The notes beneath the pieces are model-generated. The model did no database searches. It was given only the letters and a program-made list of their open reading frames with translations, and was not told where the DNA came from. The translations under genes were made by a program, and so were the position numbers. A stretch of DNA of 64,000 bases from Taklimakanibacter sp050246735 (GTDB lineage Bacteria; Pseudomonadota; Alphaproteobacteria; Rhizobiales; Aestuariivirgaceae). Positions 8,542 to 16,773 of this stretch are shown piece by piece. The stretch's first letter is position 1, and each line of letters starts with the position of its first letter. The DNA lies in the NCBI GenBank assembly GCA_050246735.1, contig JBFWVM010000006.1, positions 186,001 through 250,000 of the forward strand, read 5' to 3'.

Positions 8542-9570
8542 TCACCTCGGCACCGGCGCCCTTTCGTCGACGAGTTCCTCGGCCTTGAGGTCGCGCCACA
8601 GCGCCTTGGGAATGCTGGCGCCCAGGGTCTTGACGTTGAGCCTGACCTCCTGCGGCCGGACCCCGCCCGGAATGATGGAGACGACGCAAGGATGGGCGAG
8701 CGGGAAGCGCAATGCGGCTTCCGGCAATTTCACCCTGTGGCGCCGGCATATCTCCTCGATGCGGCGCACCCGGTCGAGAATTCTTTTCGGCGCCCTGGCA
8801 TAGTTGTAATAGGCGCCGGGCCTGGCGCCCGTCGCCAGGATGCCCGAATTGTAGGGCCCGCCCAGCACGATGCCGATGCCGCGCTCCTCGCAGAGCGGCA
8901 GGAAGCTGTCGAGAGCCGTCTGCTCGAGCAGCGTGTAGCGTCCGGCGAGCAGGAACATGTCGAAGTCGCCACGCCGCGTCAGGATCTCGGCGACTTCCCA
9001 TTCATTGACGCCCGCGCCGAAGGCCTTGATGACCTTCTCGTCGCGCAATTTGACCAGAGCCCTGTAGCCGGAAGCCATCAGGGTCTCGACATGGGCATCG
9101 CGCGCCGCCACCGTGCCGTGATTGAAGACGTCGATGTCGTGCACGAAGAGGATCTCGACCGAGTCCAGCCCCAGGCGCTCGAGCGAGAAGTCGAGCGAGC
9201 GCATCACGCCGTCGTAGCTGTAGTCGTAGATCTCGCGCCGCGACGGGATATCGAAGAACTTGCCGATGCCGAGCCGCTCCCCGGGCGCAGAGACCTCGAG
9301 CAGGCGCCCGACCTTGGTCGAGACGATATACCGGCTCCTCGGCTTGCCGCGCAGGAAATGGTTGAGCCTGGTCTCGGCGAGACCGGCGCCATAGAGGGGG
9401 GCCGTGTCGAAATAGCGCATGCCGGCCTTCCAGGCGGCGGCGAGCGTCGCCTGCGCGTCGTCTTCCGACACGACGCGCAGGAGATTGCCGATGGGGGCGG
9501 TGCCGAAGCCCATCTCGGTGAATTTGATCGAGGCTCCCGAAGGCGCCTTGAAGGTTCTGGTGCGCATCAC
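8542..9570 (-). CDS. aldo/keto reductase (aldose/fucose 1-dehydrogenase-like)
   Basis: The 342-residue TIM-barrel aldo/keto reductase contains GFGTAPIGNL near residues 21-30, FDTAPLYGAGLAETRLNHFLRGK near 54-76 (tyrosine as catalytic residue), the STKVGR lysine strand near 84-89, and the FVHDID histidine strand near 142-147. The motif set resembles D-threo-aldose/L-fucose 1-dehydrogenases and pyridoxal dehydrogenase, which oxidise sugars at C1. It follows the gntR gene with a 4-base overlap on the same strand and opposite a sugar-acid dehydratase gene. A role in aldose to aldonate to dehydrated sugar-acid catabolism is the natural inference. Confidence 0.85.
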   Translation of the reverse strand: MMRTRTFKAPSGASIKFTEMGFGTAPIGNLLRVVSEDDAQATLAAAWKAGMRYFDTAPLYGAGLAETRLNHFLRGKPRSRYIVSTKVGRLLEVSAPGERLGIGKFFDIPSRREIYDYSYDGVMRSLDFSLERLGLDSVEILFVHDIDVFNHGTVAARDAHVETLMASGYRALVKLRDEKVIKAFGAGVNEWEVAEILTRRGDFDMFLLAGRYTLLEQTALDSFLPLCEERGIGIVLGGPYNSGILATGARPGAYYNYARAPKRILDRVRRIEEICRRHRVKLPEAALRFPLAHPCVVSIIPGGVRPQEVRLNVKTLGASIPKALWRDLKAEELVDERAPVPR

Positions 9571-10301
9571 ATTCCGTCCGTTTTCCAGTCCTGCCAGTCG
9601 GTGAAGAGTTCGGGCTCGCGGCGCGCGAAGGACATGAGCTCCGTCATCACCCGATCGAGATGGTCGCCCATCGCGAGCGCGGCGCCGGCGCCGTCGCGCC
9701 CCGCCAAGGCGGTGAGGATGCGTTCATGCTCTTCCACCGTCTCGGTGTTGCGCCGGGGCGAGGCGAGCAGGAGCCTGACCCTGTCGAGCGCGAGTCTCGC
9801 GGATTCGGCCGCCGCCTTGACGCGCGGAAAGCCGAGGGCCGTCAGCAGCATGTCGTGGAAGGCGAGGTCGAGGGCGTGGAAGCTCTGCTTGTCGCTGCCT
9901 GCGGCCGCACGCTTCTGGGCGGTGAGATTGCCGTCGAGCGCGGCCAGCGTCTCATCGTCGATCGTTCGGGCGAGGCTTCTCACCGCTTCGGCCTCGAGCG
10001 CCTTGCGCAGGAACATGTTCTCGCGCACGTCCGACAGGCGGATCAGGGATACGGTCGTGCCCCGCTGCGGCTGGATCTCGACCAGGCCTTGCGCCTGGAG
10101 ACGCGCCAGCGCTTCCGACACCGGAAAGCGCGAGACGCCGAGCCTTTCGCAGAGCCTGGCCTTGTCGAGGACGGCGCCCGGCTCGAAAGCATGCATCACG
10201 ATGGCGCTGCGCAACGCCTCGACCACCCGGGCAGTGGCTCCGCCGCGCTTCTCGCCCCGGATGTTCTTCAGAAAATCGTAGGATTTTCCTTTGGCAATCA
10301 T
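9567..10301 (-). CDS. GntR-family transcriptional regulator (FadR/VanR subgroup, FCD domain)
   Basis: The 244-residue product has a winged helix-turn-helix domain (about residues 20-90) containing LCERLGVSRFPVSEALARLQAQGLVEIQPQRGTTV (split here only by domain order) and an all-helical FCD ligand-binding domain with conserved histidines, for example near residues 141-146. FCD regulators usually bind sugar acids or other carboxylates as inducers. It is divergent from the altronate/galactarate-type dehydratase and co-oriented with the aldo/keto reductase gene, so it probably controls both. The ATG at 10301 has no visible Shine-Dalgarno sequence and begins 1 base from a perfect 12-bp palindrome, so the start could be further downstream or the message leaderless. 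Confidence 0.85.
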   Translation of the reverse strand: MIAKGKSYDFLKNIRGEKRGGATARVVEALRSAIVMHAFEPGAVLDKARLCERLGVSRFPVSEALARLQAQGLVEIQPQRGTTVSLIRLSDVRENMFLRKALEAEAVRSLARTIDDETLAALDGNLTAQKRAAAGSDKQSFHALDLAFHDMLLTALGFPRVKAAAESARLALDRVRLLLASPRRNTETVEEHERILTALAGRDGAGAALAMGDHLDRVMTELMSFARREPELFTDWQDWKTDGM

Positions 10302-10302
10302 G

Positions 10303-10314
10303 CTAACATGTTAG
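10303..10314. promoter_or_regulatory. probable GntR operator
   Basis: CTAACATGTTAG is a perfect 12-bp palindrome in the divergent gap between the gntR and dehydratase genes. FCD-type GntR proteins bind short palindromes of this size, so this is the best candidate for autoregulation and control of the dehydratase unit. Confidence 0.55.
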
Positions 10315-10376
10315 TATGGAACTGCCCGAGGGAAGTCAAAGCTTTTCGACTTTCCCAGCCCTGAGACCGCGAACCG

Positions 10377-11915
10377 ATGAAGATCGTCGAGACCAAAGCC
10401 ACGGATCCCCGCGTCATCAAACTCAACGCCGCCGACAATATCGTCGTTGCCGTCGACAATGTCGAGAAGGGGGCCAGCGCCGCGGGCGCGCAGGCCCTGG
10501 CGCGCATCCCGCGCGGCCACAAGATGGCGACCCGAAAGATCGCGCAGGGCGAGCCGATCCGCAAATTCGGCCAGATCATCGGCTTCGCCAAGGCGGAGAT
10601 CGCGCCCGGCGAATGGGTGCACGAGCACAATGTCGAGATGCACGATTTCGCCCGCGACTATGCGTTCTGCGCCGATGCGCGCCCGCAGGAGGTCCTGCCG
10701 GTGGCGGAGCAGGCGACCTTCGAGGGCTATCGCCGGGCCAACGGCAAGGCCGGCACGCGCAACTATGTCGGGATACTGACGAGCGTGAACTGCTCGGCCT
10801 CGGCGTCCAAGTTCATGGCCGAGGAGATCAACCGCTCCGGCGTCCTCGCGGACTTTCCCAATATCGACGGCGTGGTGGCGCTCACCCAGGCCAATGGCTG
10901 CGTCATCGACTATCGCGGCGTGATCTTCGACACGCTGAAGCGCACGAGCTGGGGCTATGCGACCAACCCCAATATGGGAGGCGTCGTCATGGTCGGCCTC
11001 GGCTGCGAGGGTTTCCAGATTCCCCGCTTCAAGGAGGCCTACAAGATCACCGAGAGCGACACCTTCCGCACCATGACCATCCAGGAGACGGGCGGCACCC
11101 GGAAGACGGTCGAGGCAGGCGTCGCCGCGATCAGGGAGATGCTGCCCGTCGTCAATGCGGTGAAACGCGAGACCATCCCGGCCTCCGAGCTGTTGCTCGC
11201 GCTGCAATGCGGCGGCTCCGACGGCTATTCCGGCATCACCGCCAATCCGGCGCTGGGGGCCGCGGCCGACATGCTGGTGCGTCATGGCGGCACGGCGATC
11301 CTGTCGGAGACGCCCGAGATCTATGGCGCGGAGCACCTGCTGACGCGACGCGCGCGGAGCCGCGAGGTGGGCGAGAAGCTCGTCGACATCATCCGCTGGT
11401 GGGAGGACTACACGAGGCGCAACCAGATGGAGATGAACAACAATCCCTCGCCCGGCAACAAGCTGGGCGGCCTCACCACCATCCTGGAGAAATCGCTGGG
11501 GGCCGCCGCCAAGGGGGGCTCGACGACGCTCAATGCGGTCTATCACTATGCCGAGCCGGTGACCGCCAGGGGCTTCGTCTTCATGGACACGCCGGGCTAC
11601 GATCCGGTCTCTGCCACCGGGCAGGTGGCGGGCGGCGCCAACATCCTCGCCTTCACCACCGGGCGGGGCTCCGCCTATGGCTGCAAGCCGACGCCCTCGA
11701 TCAAGCTCGCCACCAACACGCCGATCTATGAGCGGATGATCGACGACATGGACGTCAATTGCGGCGACATCCTCGACGGCGTTCCGATCGAGGAGAAGGG
11801 CCGCGAGATCTTCGAGAAGATCCTGAAGGTCGCCTCGGGCGAGCGCTCCAAGTCGGAGCTCCTCGGCTATGGCGACAACGAATATGTGCCCTGGCAGATC
11901 GGCGCGACGATGTAG
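10377..11915 (+). CDS. altronate/galactarate dehydratase family (UxaA-like)
   Basis: The 512-residue product combines an N-terminal SAF-like domain (about residues 1-110, with the GHKMATRKIAQGEPIRKFGQ segment) and the large UxaA/GarD dehydratase domain. The latter carries GYRRANGKAGTRNYVGI near 122-138, a GCVIDYRG segment, VGLGCEGFQ near 207-215, and ALQCGGSDGYSGITANPA near 277-294. The conserved cysteines are possible metal or iron-sulfur ligands. Enzymes of this family dehydrate aldonic or aldaric acids to 2-keto-3-deoxy acids. It is divergent from its probable regulator and, with the aldo/keto reductase, suggests an aldose-to-sugar-acid route. The exact sugar acid cannot be decided. Confidence 0.88.
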   Translation: MKIVETKATDPRVIKLNAADNIVVAVDNVEKGASAAGAQALARIPRGHKMATRKIAQGEPIRKFGQIIGFAKAEIAPGEWVHEHNVEMHDFARDYAFCADARPQEVLPVAEQATFEGYRRANGKAGTRNYVGILTSVNCSASASKFMAEEINRSGVLADFPNIDGVVALTQANGCVIDYRGVIFDTLKRTSWGYATNPNMGGVVMVGLGCEGFQIPRFKEAYKITESDTFRTMTIQETGGTRKTVEAGVAAIREMLPVVNAVKRETIPASELLLALQCGGSDGYSGITANPALGAAADMLVRHGGTAILSETPEIYGAEHLLTRRARSREVGEKLVDIIRWWEDYTRRNQMEMNNNPSPGNKLGGLTTILEKSLGAAAKGGSTTLNAVYHYAEPVTARGFVFMDTPGYDPVSATGQVAGGANILAFTTGRGSAYGCKPTPSIKLATNTPIYERMIDDMDVNCGDILDGVPIEEKGREIFEKILKVASGERSKSELLGYGDNEYVPWQIGATM

Positions 11916-12052
11916 CCGTCCATGGCGGCCGATTTCCGAGTCGTTCGAGCCTGTTGCACGCGTCGGCTGAAGCTGCTTCACAGCGTCCATTGACAGCCTT
12001 CTCCGGGATTGTTAGCCGCGAGCGTCCATCCATTGCCTGGCCGGTTCCCCCC

Positions 12053-14047
12053 ATGTCGTCAGAATCCTATTTCATCGGCGTCGATACCGGCGGCACCTAT
12101 ACCGACGCCGCGGTGATCGCCGCCCGCGATCACCGGGTGATCGCCTCGGCCAAGGCCATCACCACCAAGGGCGATCTGGCGATCGGGGTGAGCGAGGCGA
12201 TCAGCAAGGCGGTGGCCAGCCTGCCGCAAGGATTGAAGCCCGAAGACATCTCGCTCGTCTCGGTGTCCACGACATTGGCGACGAACGCGGTGGTCGAAGG
12301 CCATGGCAGCTCGGTCGGGGTGATCCTCGCCGGGTTCGACGCCCGCATGGCCGAGCGCACCGGCATCGCCACGTCCTTTCCCGGCATGCCTATCGAGATC
12401 ATCGCCGGCGGTCACGACCACAATGGCGACGAAAAGGTGCCGCTCGACGAGACGGCGCTCGCGGCCGCGCTCGAGCGGATGGGGGGCAAATGCGACGCCT
12501 ACGCCGTCGCCGCGAGCTTCGCGGTGCGCAACCCCGCCCATGAGCACCGGATCCGCGAGATCGTCACCGGCTCGACCGGAAAGCCCGTCACGCTGTCGAC
12601 GGAGCTCTCCTCGGCGCTGGACGCGCCGCGGCGGGCGCTCACCGCCGCCCTCAATGCCAGGCTCATCTCGCGCATCTCGCTCCTCATCGACGCCGTCGCT
12701 CGCGCCATGAGCTCCCTCGAGATCGTCTGTCCCCTGATGATCGTGAAGGGCGACGGCACCCTGGCGCTTGCCGAAACGGTGGCGAAGCGGCCGATCGAGA
12801 CGGTGCTGTCGGGGCCGGCGGCGAGCCTCGTCGGCGCCCGCTGGCTCTCCGGGCTCGACGACTTCATCATGTCCGACATGGGCGGCACCACCACCGATCT
12901 CGGCATCCTGCAGAACGGACGGCCGCGTGTGACGGAAGAGGGGGCGGAAGTCGGCGGCTGGCGCACCATGGTCAAGGCGATCGACGTCCGCACCATCGGC
13001 CTCGGCGGCGATTCGGAGATCCATTTCGGCCCGGACGGCTCGCTCCTCGTCGGGCCGCAGCGCATCGTGCCGGTCTCGCTCATCGCCGAGCGCTTTCCGG
13101 AAGTGTCGGCCATGCTCGACAGCGACCTCGCCTCCACCGAAGGCGGGTCCATGCATGGGCGCTTCGTCGTCCATCCCTTCGGCACCAGCGGGGCGCCGGC
13201 GACGGCGGGGCTGTCGGCGCGCGAGAAGGAGCTCCTCGACCTCGTGACCGACCGTCCCAAGCCCATCCGCAAGGTCGCGGTGTCGTCGGGCGCCCAGCGC
13301 GCGCTCGCCGCGCTCAAGCGCAAGGGCCTGGTGCAGATCTGCGGCTTCACGCCCTCCGATGCCGCGCATGTCCTGGGTCTCCAGGAGAACTGGTCGCGGC
13401 CGGCAGCCGAGACGGCCGCCCACCTCCTGGTGCGCTTCCGCGAGATGAGGATGCCGGAGCCCGAGCGGATGCGGGAATTCTGCGAGGAAGTCTGGTCGGA
13501 GGTGGTGCGGCTCACCGGCCGCGTCGTCCTCGACACGGCGCTCGGCCGCAAGACCGGCGGCGATGCCTTGCTCGATGCCGTCTGCTCCGGCCGCGGCGCG
13601 CTCGGCCTGACACGGGTCGCCGTCACCCCGGAGGTGCCGGTGGTGGCGGTCGGCGGTCCGGTCAGGATCTACTACGGAGAAGTCGGCCGCAGGCTCGCGG
13701 CGAAGGTGGTGTTCCCGGATTTCTGCGACGTCGCCAATGCGGTGGGGGCCGCGACCGGCGTCGTGGCGCGCACGGTGACGGTCACCGTCGAGGGCGACGG
13801 CAGCGGCGTCTTCCGCCTGCATGGTCCGCAAGGCACGCAGAGCTTCAAGACGGGAGCCGCCGCCCTTGCCGCCGCCGCGGACCTGGCGCGCCAGGCGGCT
13901 CTCGCCGCGGTCGCGCAGATGGGTGCGGCGCGCGCCGAGGTCAAGGTCGGCGTCGAGAAGAGCTATCTGCCGGAGGCGGCGGACGACAACGGCCTGCTCG
14001 AGGCCGCCGTCACGGCGGAAGCGATCGGGCGGCCCGACACGCGCTGA
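12053..14047 (+). CDS. hydantoinase/oxoprolinase-family ATPase-fold protein (second, stand-alone)
   Basis: The 664-residue product is a HyuA-like protein. It starts YFIGVDTGGTYTDAAVI (about residues 5-21) and has VSTTLATNAVVEGHGS near 75-90 and SDMGGTTTDLGIL near 274-286, the second phosphate-binding element of the actin-like fold. I chose the ATG at 12053 because the open frame upstream overlaps the dehydratase gene and lacks family similarity. Unlike the hyuAB pair earlier in the window, no B subunit follows, so it may be a stand-alone kinase-like or hydrolase protein. It lies 137 bases after the dehydratase on the same strand. Its role there is unknown. Confidence 0.8.
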   Translation: MSSESYFIGVDTGGTYTDAAVIAARDHRVIASAKAITTKGDLAIGVSEAISKAVASLPQGLKPEDISLVSVSTTLATNAVVEGHGSSVGVILAGFDARMAERTGIATSFPGMPIEIIAGGHDHNGDEKVPLDETALAAALERMGGKCDAYAVAASFAVRNPAHEHRIREIVTGSTGKPVTLSTELSSALDAPRRALTAALNARLISRISLLIDAVARAMSSLEIVCPLMIVKGDGTLALAETVAKRPIETVLSGPAASLVGARWLSGLDDFIMSDMGGTTTDLGILQNGRPRVTEEGAEVGGWRTMVKAIDVRTIGLGGDSEIHFGPDGSLLVGPQRIVPVSLIAERFPEVSAMLDSDLASTEGGSMHGRFVVHPFGTSGAPATAGLSAREKELLDLVTDRPKPIRKVAVSSGAQRALAALKRKGLVQICGFTPSDAAHVLGLQENWSRPAAETAAHLLVRFREMRMPEPERMREFCEEVWSEVVRLTGRVVLDTALGRKTGGDALLDAVCSGRGALGLTRVAVTPEVPVVAVGGPVRIYYGEVGRRLAAKVVFPDFCDVANAVGAATGVVARTVTVTVEGDGSGVFRLHGPQGTQSFKTGAAALAAAADLARQAALAAVAQMGAARAEVKVGVEKSYLPEAADDNGLLEAAVTAEAIGRPDTR

Positions 14048-14112
14048 AGCGCGTCGCGGGAACTTTTCCGGCGCCGGCGCGTTCTCCCGCGGCAACGAAC
14101 GGAGGACGGCAC

Positions 14113-15084
14113 CTGAAGGTCGGCGTGGTTCTCAACCAGGACAGCGGCACGCTCAAGGACGGCGATGCCGGGGAAATGGCCCGGACCATTGCCGATATCG
14201 TCAAGTCCCATGGCCACGAGGCCGATATGCGGCTGGTGCCGGGCGCCGATATCAAGGAGGCCCTCACGGCCGCCCGCGACAGCAACGATGCGGTGCTCGC
14301 GGGCGGCGGCGACGGTACGGTCTCGACGGCGGCGGCGCTCTTCGCCGGCCACAGGACGGCGCTCGGCATCCTGCCGCTCGGCACGATGAACCTCTTCGCC
14401 CGGGCGCTCGGCATTCCCCTCAAGCTCGACGAAGCGGTCGAGGCGCTGATCACCGGCGAGAAGCGCCATATCGACATCGGCGAAGTGAACGGCGAGATCT
14501 TCGTCCATCATGTGACGCTGGGGCTGCATCCGCGCATCGTCGCCGGCCGCGAGAAGGAGAGATATGCCTCGCGCCTGGGCAAAAAGCTCGTGGCGCTCAA
14601 GGTCTGGTGGAGGCTCGTGCGGCAGGCGCCCAGGATGACGCTCAGGCTCGCGGTCGATTCCGAGCGGGTCAAGCTCAGAACGGCTTCGCTCGTCATCGCC
14701 AACAACCGCTTCGTCGAGAAGCTGGGCGGGCTGCCGCACAGCGAGGTTCCCGACCGCGGCAAGCTCGCCCTCTATGCCGCCCAGACGCGCGACTGGAAGG
14801 AACTTCTCGCCATGTCGGCGCAAGCCGGCGTCGGCAGATGGGAAAGCAACAGCAAGCTCGATTTCCTCGAGGGCCGGGAGATCACCATCCAGACCAGGCG
14901 CGCCAGGCTGCGGGCTTCGATCGACGGTGAACTGGCCTATCTTCGGACGCCATTGAGGGCTAAGATACGTCCCGGCTCTCTGTGGGTCCTTTGTCCGGCT
15001 TCGGCGGAAGGAAAACCCGAGAAACCTTCCGCGGCGCCGAGACGGACCCGATCCCTAAGGCCGGCCCGACCCGAGGGATCGTGA
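14113..15084 (+). CDS. diacylglycerol/lipid kinase family protein, probable CTG start
   Basis: This is a diacylglycerol-kinase catalytic domain protein of about 323 residues. The nucleotide-binding AVLAGGGDGTVSTAAA lies near residues 59-74, followed by GILPLGTMNLFARALGIPL near 83-101, where the family has the GTGNDFAR motif. Relatives phosphorylate diacylglycerol, ceramide or sphingoid bases at the membrane. I propose the CTG at 14113 as start: GGAGG at 14101-14105 sits 7 bases upstream, and the first residues would then be MKVGVVLNQ, the usual opening beta strand. The alternative GTG at 14125 has no spaced ribosome-binding site and would remove that strand. The C-terminal tail is arginine- and proline-rich and divergent. 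Confidence 0.8.
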   Translation: MKVGVVLNQDSGTLKDGDAGEMARTIADIVKSHGHEADMRLVPGADIKEALTAARDSNDAVLAGGGDGTVSTAAALFAGHRTALGILPLGTMNLFARALGIPLKLDEAVEALITGEKRHIDIGEVNGEIFVHHVTLGLHPRIVAGREKERYASRLGKKLVALKVWWRLVRQAPRMTLRLAVDSERVKLRTASLVIANNRFVEKLGGLPHSEVPDRGKLALYAAQTRDWKELLAMSAQAGVGRWESNSKLDFLEGREITIQTRRARLRASIDGELAYLRTPLRAKIRPGSLWVLCPASAEGKPEKPSAAPRRTRSLRPARPEGS

Positions 15085-15163
15085 TCGCCATCCGGGTTCA
15101 GCGCGCGATCCGACGGAAGACCGTGTCCACCTTTCCCGATCGCGCATGGAAGAGGAGACCGCC

Positions 15164-15298
15164 ATGCCGGAAGTCGAATTCGATACGGAAAGAGTGCGTT
15201 CCGGGATCATGCTGCACCGCATGCGCTTCGTGCTGGGCTTCGGCCTGGCCGGGGCGGGGGCGGGGTTGCTCGTCGCCTGGGCGATGATGGGACCGTGA
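15164..15298 (+). CDS. 44-residue single-pass membrane peptide
   Basis: This short gene is preceded by a purine-rich AAGAGGAG about 7 bases before the ATG. It encodes a charged N-terminus (MPEVEFDTERVRSG), then one transmembrane helix rich in glycine and alanine (about residues 23-42) and a short GP tail. It fills the otherwise empty 330-base gap between the lipid kinase gene and the four-helix membrane protein gene. No family is recognised. The good ribosome-binding site and helix make a real gene plausible, but it may be chance. Confidence 0.45.
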   Translation: MPEVEFDTERVRSGIMLHRMRFVLGFGLAGAGAGLLVAWAMMGP

Positions 15299-15418
15299 TC
15301 GACCTCTGGTTTCGGGGTCGAGGATCCCGCGGCCGCCGCTCGCAACCCTGGAAAGCTGTCTCGCGAATCGGATTCCTGCTATGATGCGGGGCGCGAGGGG
15401 CTTTCAAAGGGACAGGCG

Positions 15419-15802
15419 ATGATGACGGGCGCAGCGCGCAATTTCTTCATATTGGCACTTATCTATGCAACCTGCGGCCTGCTGCTGGGGCTTTACATGG
15501 GCCTCTCGCAGGACCACTCGCAGATGCCGGTCCATGCCCATGCGATGGTGCTGGGCTGGCTGATGTCGGGCTTCTTCGCCTTCTTCTATCATTTCTTTCC
15601 CGAGATCGGCCGATCGCAACTGGCGAAGGTGCATTTCTGGCTGACCGCGGCGAGCGGCGTCGTGCTCCTGGTGTCGCTCTACTTCGTGCTCGGCGGAAAC
15701 ATCGCGCTCGAACCGGTGACCGGCGTCTCCTCGATGGCGTTCTTCGCCTGCTTCGTGCTCTTCATCTGGATCGCCCGGCCGGCATTCAGCCGGAGCGCGT
15801 GA
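15419..15802 (+). CDS. small four-helix membrane protein resembling a heme-copper oxidase subunit I fragment
   Basis: The 127-residue hydrophobic protein has about four transmembrane helices (near residues 7-28, 43-62, 72-93 and 103-121). Between helices one and two it has MPVHAHAMVLGWL, and a further YHFFPEIG follows helix two. These histidine-containing segments resemble the HAH element and following helix of cbb3-type oxidase or NorB subunit I, and stand-alone proteins of this size are often labelled cytochrome-c-oxidase-like in Alphaproteobacteria. It is far too short to be an oxidase by itself. A heme-binding or sensor role is possible but unproven. The start could be the ATG at 15419 or 15422. 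Confidence 0.65.
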   Translation: MMTGAARNFFILALIYATCGLLLGLYMGLSQDHSQMPVHAHAMVLGWLMSGFFAFFYHFFPEIGRSQLAKVHFWLTAASGVVLLVSLYFVLGGNIALEPVTGVSSMAFFACFVLFIWIARPAFSRSA

Positions 15803-15840
15803 TCCTGCGCCCTTGCATGATCCCCGCCGGGCTGGCATAG

Positions 15841-15880
15841 CGCGCATCCCGGCGAAGTGGAATCGCTTCGCTGCAGCGGG
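15841..15880. repeat. dispersed palindromic repeat copy (short form)
   Basis: This intergenic palindrome (GCGAAG, loop, CTTCGC at 15852-15871) is preceded by GCGCATCCCGG. Its reverse complement resembles the core of the repeat copy after murG, which reads GATTCCACCTCGCCGGGA. It lies just upstream of the TerC gene. Confidence 0.5.
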
Positions 15881-15891
15881 GGAGTGCGCTC

Positions 15892-16677
15892 ATGGCCGAA
15901 TTCTTCACGCCTGAACACCTGATGACGTTTCTGGTGCTGACGGCGCTGGAAACGGTGCTCGGCTTCGACAATCTCCTCTACATATCCATCGAAGCCAAGC
16001 GGGTTTCTCCCGACAGGCAGAAATATGTGCGCCAGGTCGGCATCGTGCTGGCGATCGGCTTGCGCATCGCGCTGCTCTTCGTGGTCCTGCGGCTGATCAG
16101 CGCCTTCCAGGATCCGCTCTTCGGGATCGCGCTGGCGCCGGTCGTCGCCGGGTCGTTCAACGGCCACAGCCTGATCGTGCTCCTGGGCGGGGTCTTCCTG
16201 CTCTATACGGCGCTCAAGGAAATCTACCACATGCTGGCGGCGCCCGAGCTCGGGCACGCAGAGAGCCAGGGGCGCGCCATGCGCAGCGTCGCCTCGGCGC
16301 TCGTCTGGATCGTCGTCATGAACATCGTGTTCTCCTTCGACACGGTGCTCTCGGCGGTGGCGCTCACCAAGAATTTCTGGGTGATGAGTCTCGCCATCAT
16401 CGTGTCCGGCGCGCTGATGGTGGTGCTGGCCGAGCGGGTCGCGGCGTTCCTGGCCAGGAACCGGATGTATGAAGTGCTCGGCCTGTTCGTGCTTCTTCTC
16501 GTCGGCGTCATGCTGATGTCGGAAGGCGGCCACATCGCCCATCTCAGCTTCTTCGGCTATCCGATCGAGCCGATGGCCAAGAGCACCTTCTATTTCGTGG
16601 TGGCGGCGCTCGTCATCGTCGACATCGTCCAGAGCCGCTACCAGAAGAAGCTCCTGGCGGAGAAGGGCGATCATTAG
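15892..16677 (+). CDS. TerC-family integral membrane protein
   Basis: The 261-residue protein has about seven transmembrane helices and the TerC hallmarks: ALETVLGFDNLLYISIEAKR near residues 18-37 and MNIVFSFDTVLSAVALTKNFW near 143-163 (acidic FD/SFD residues in paired helices). TerC proteins are linked to tellurite resistance and, for Alx/MeeF-type members, to manganese export, sometimes loading exoenzymes during secretion. Here there is no tellurite cluster, so a metal-export housekeeping role is more likely. It stands alone between the small membrane protein gene and ettA, all co-oriented. No manganese riboswitch (yybP-ykoY) was recognised upstream. Confidence 0.88.
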   Translation: MAEFFTPEHLMTFLVLTALETVLGFDNLLYISIEAKRVSPDRQKYVRQVGIVLAIGLRIALLFVVLRLISAFQDPLFGIALAPVVAGSFNGHSLIVLLGGVFLLYTALKEIYHMLAAPELGHAESQGRAMRSVASALVWIVVMNIVFSFDTVLSAVALTKNFWVMSLAIIVSGALMVVLAERVAAFLARNRMYEVLGLFVLLLVGVMLMSEGGHIAHLSFFGYPIEPMAKSTFYFVVAALVIVDIVQSRYQKKLLAEKGDH

Positions 16678-16773
16678 CGGGCCGCTTCCGGACTGCCCAT
16701 CCCCGCATTTGCATGAGCCGGCGCGATCGTCTAGAAGCCGCGGCAACTCCACTCATCGGCAAACGGAAATCTG

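Noticed and set aside
12059..14095. 678-codon minus-strand open frame opposite the second hydantoinase-like gene
   Set aside because: A shadow of the plus-strand gene, with no recognisable protein features and typical composition of complement translations.
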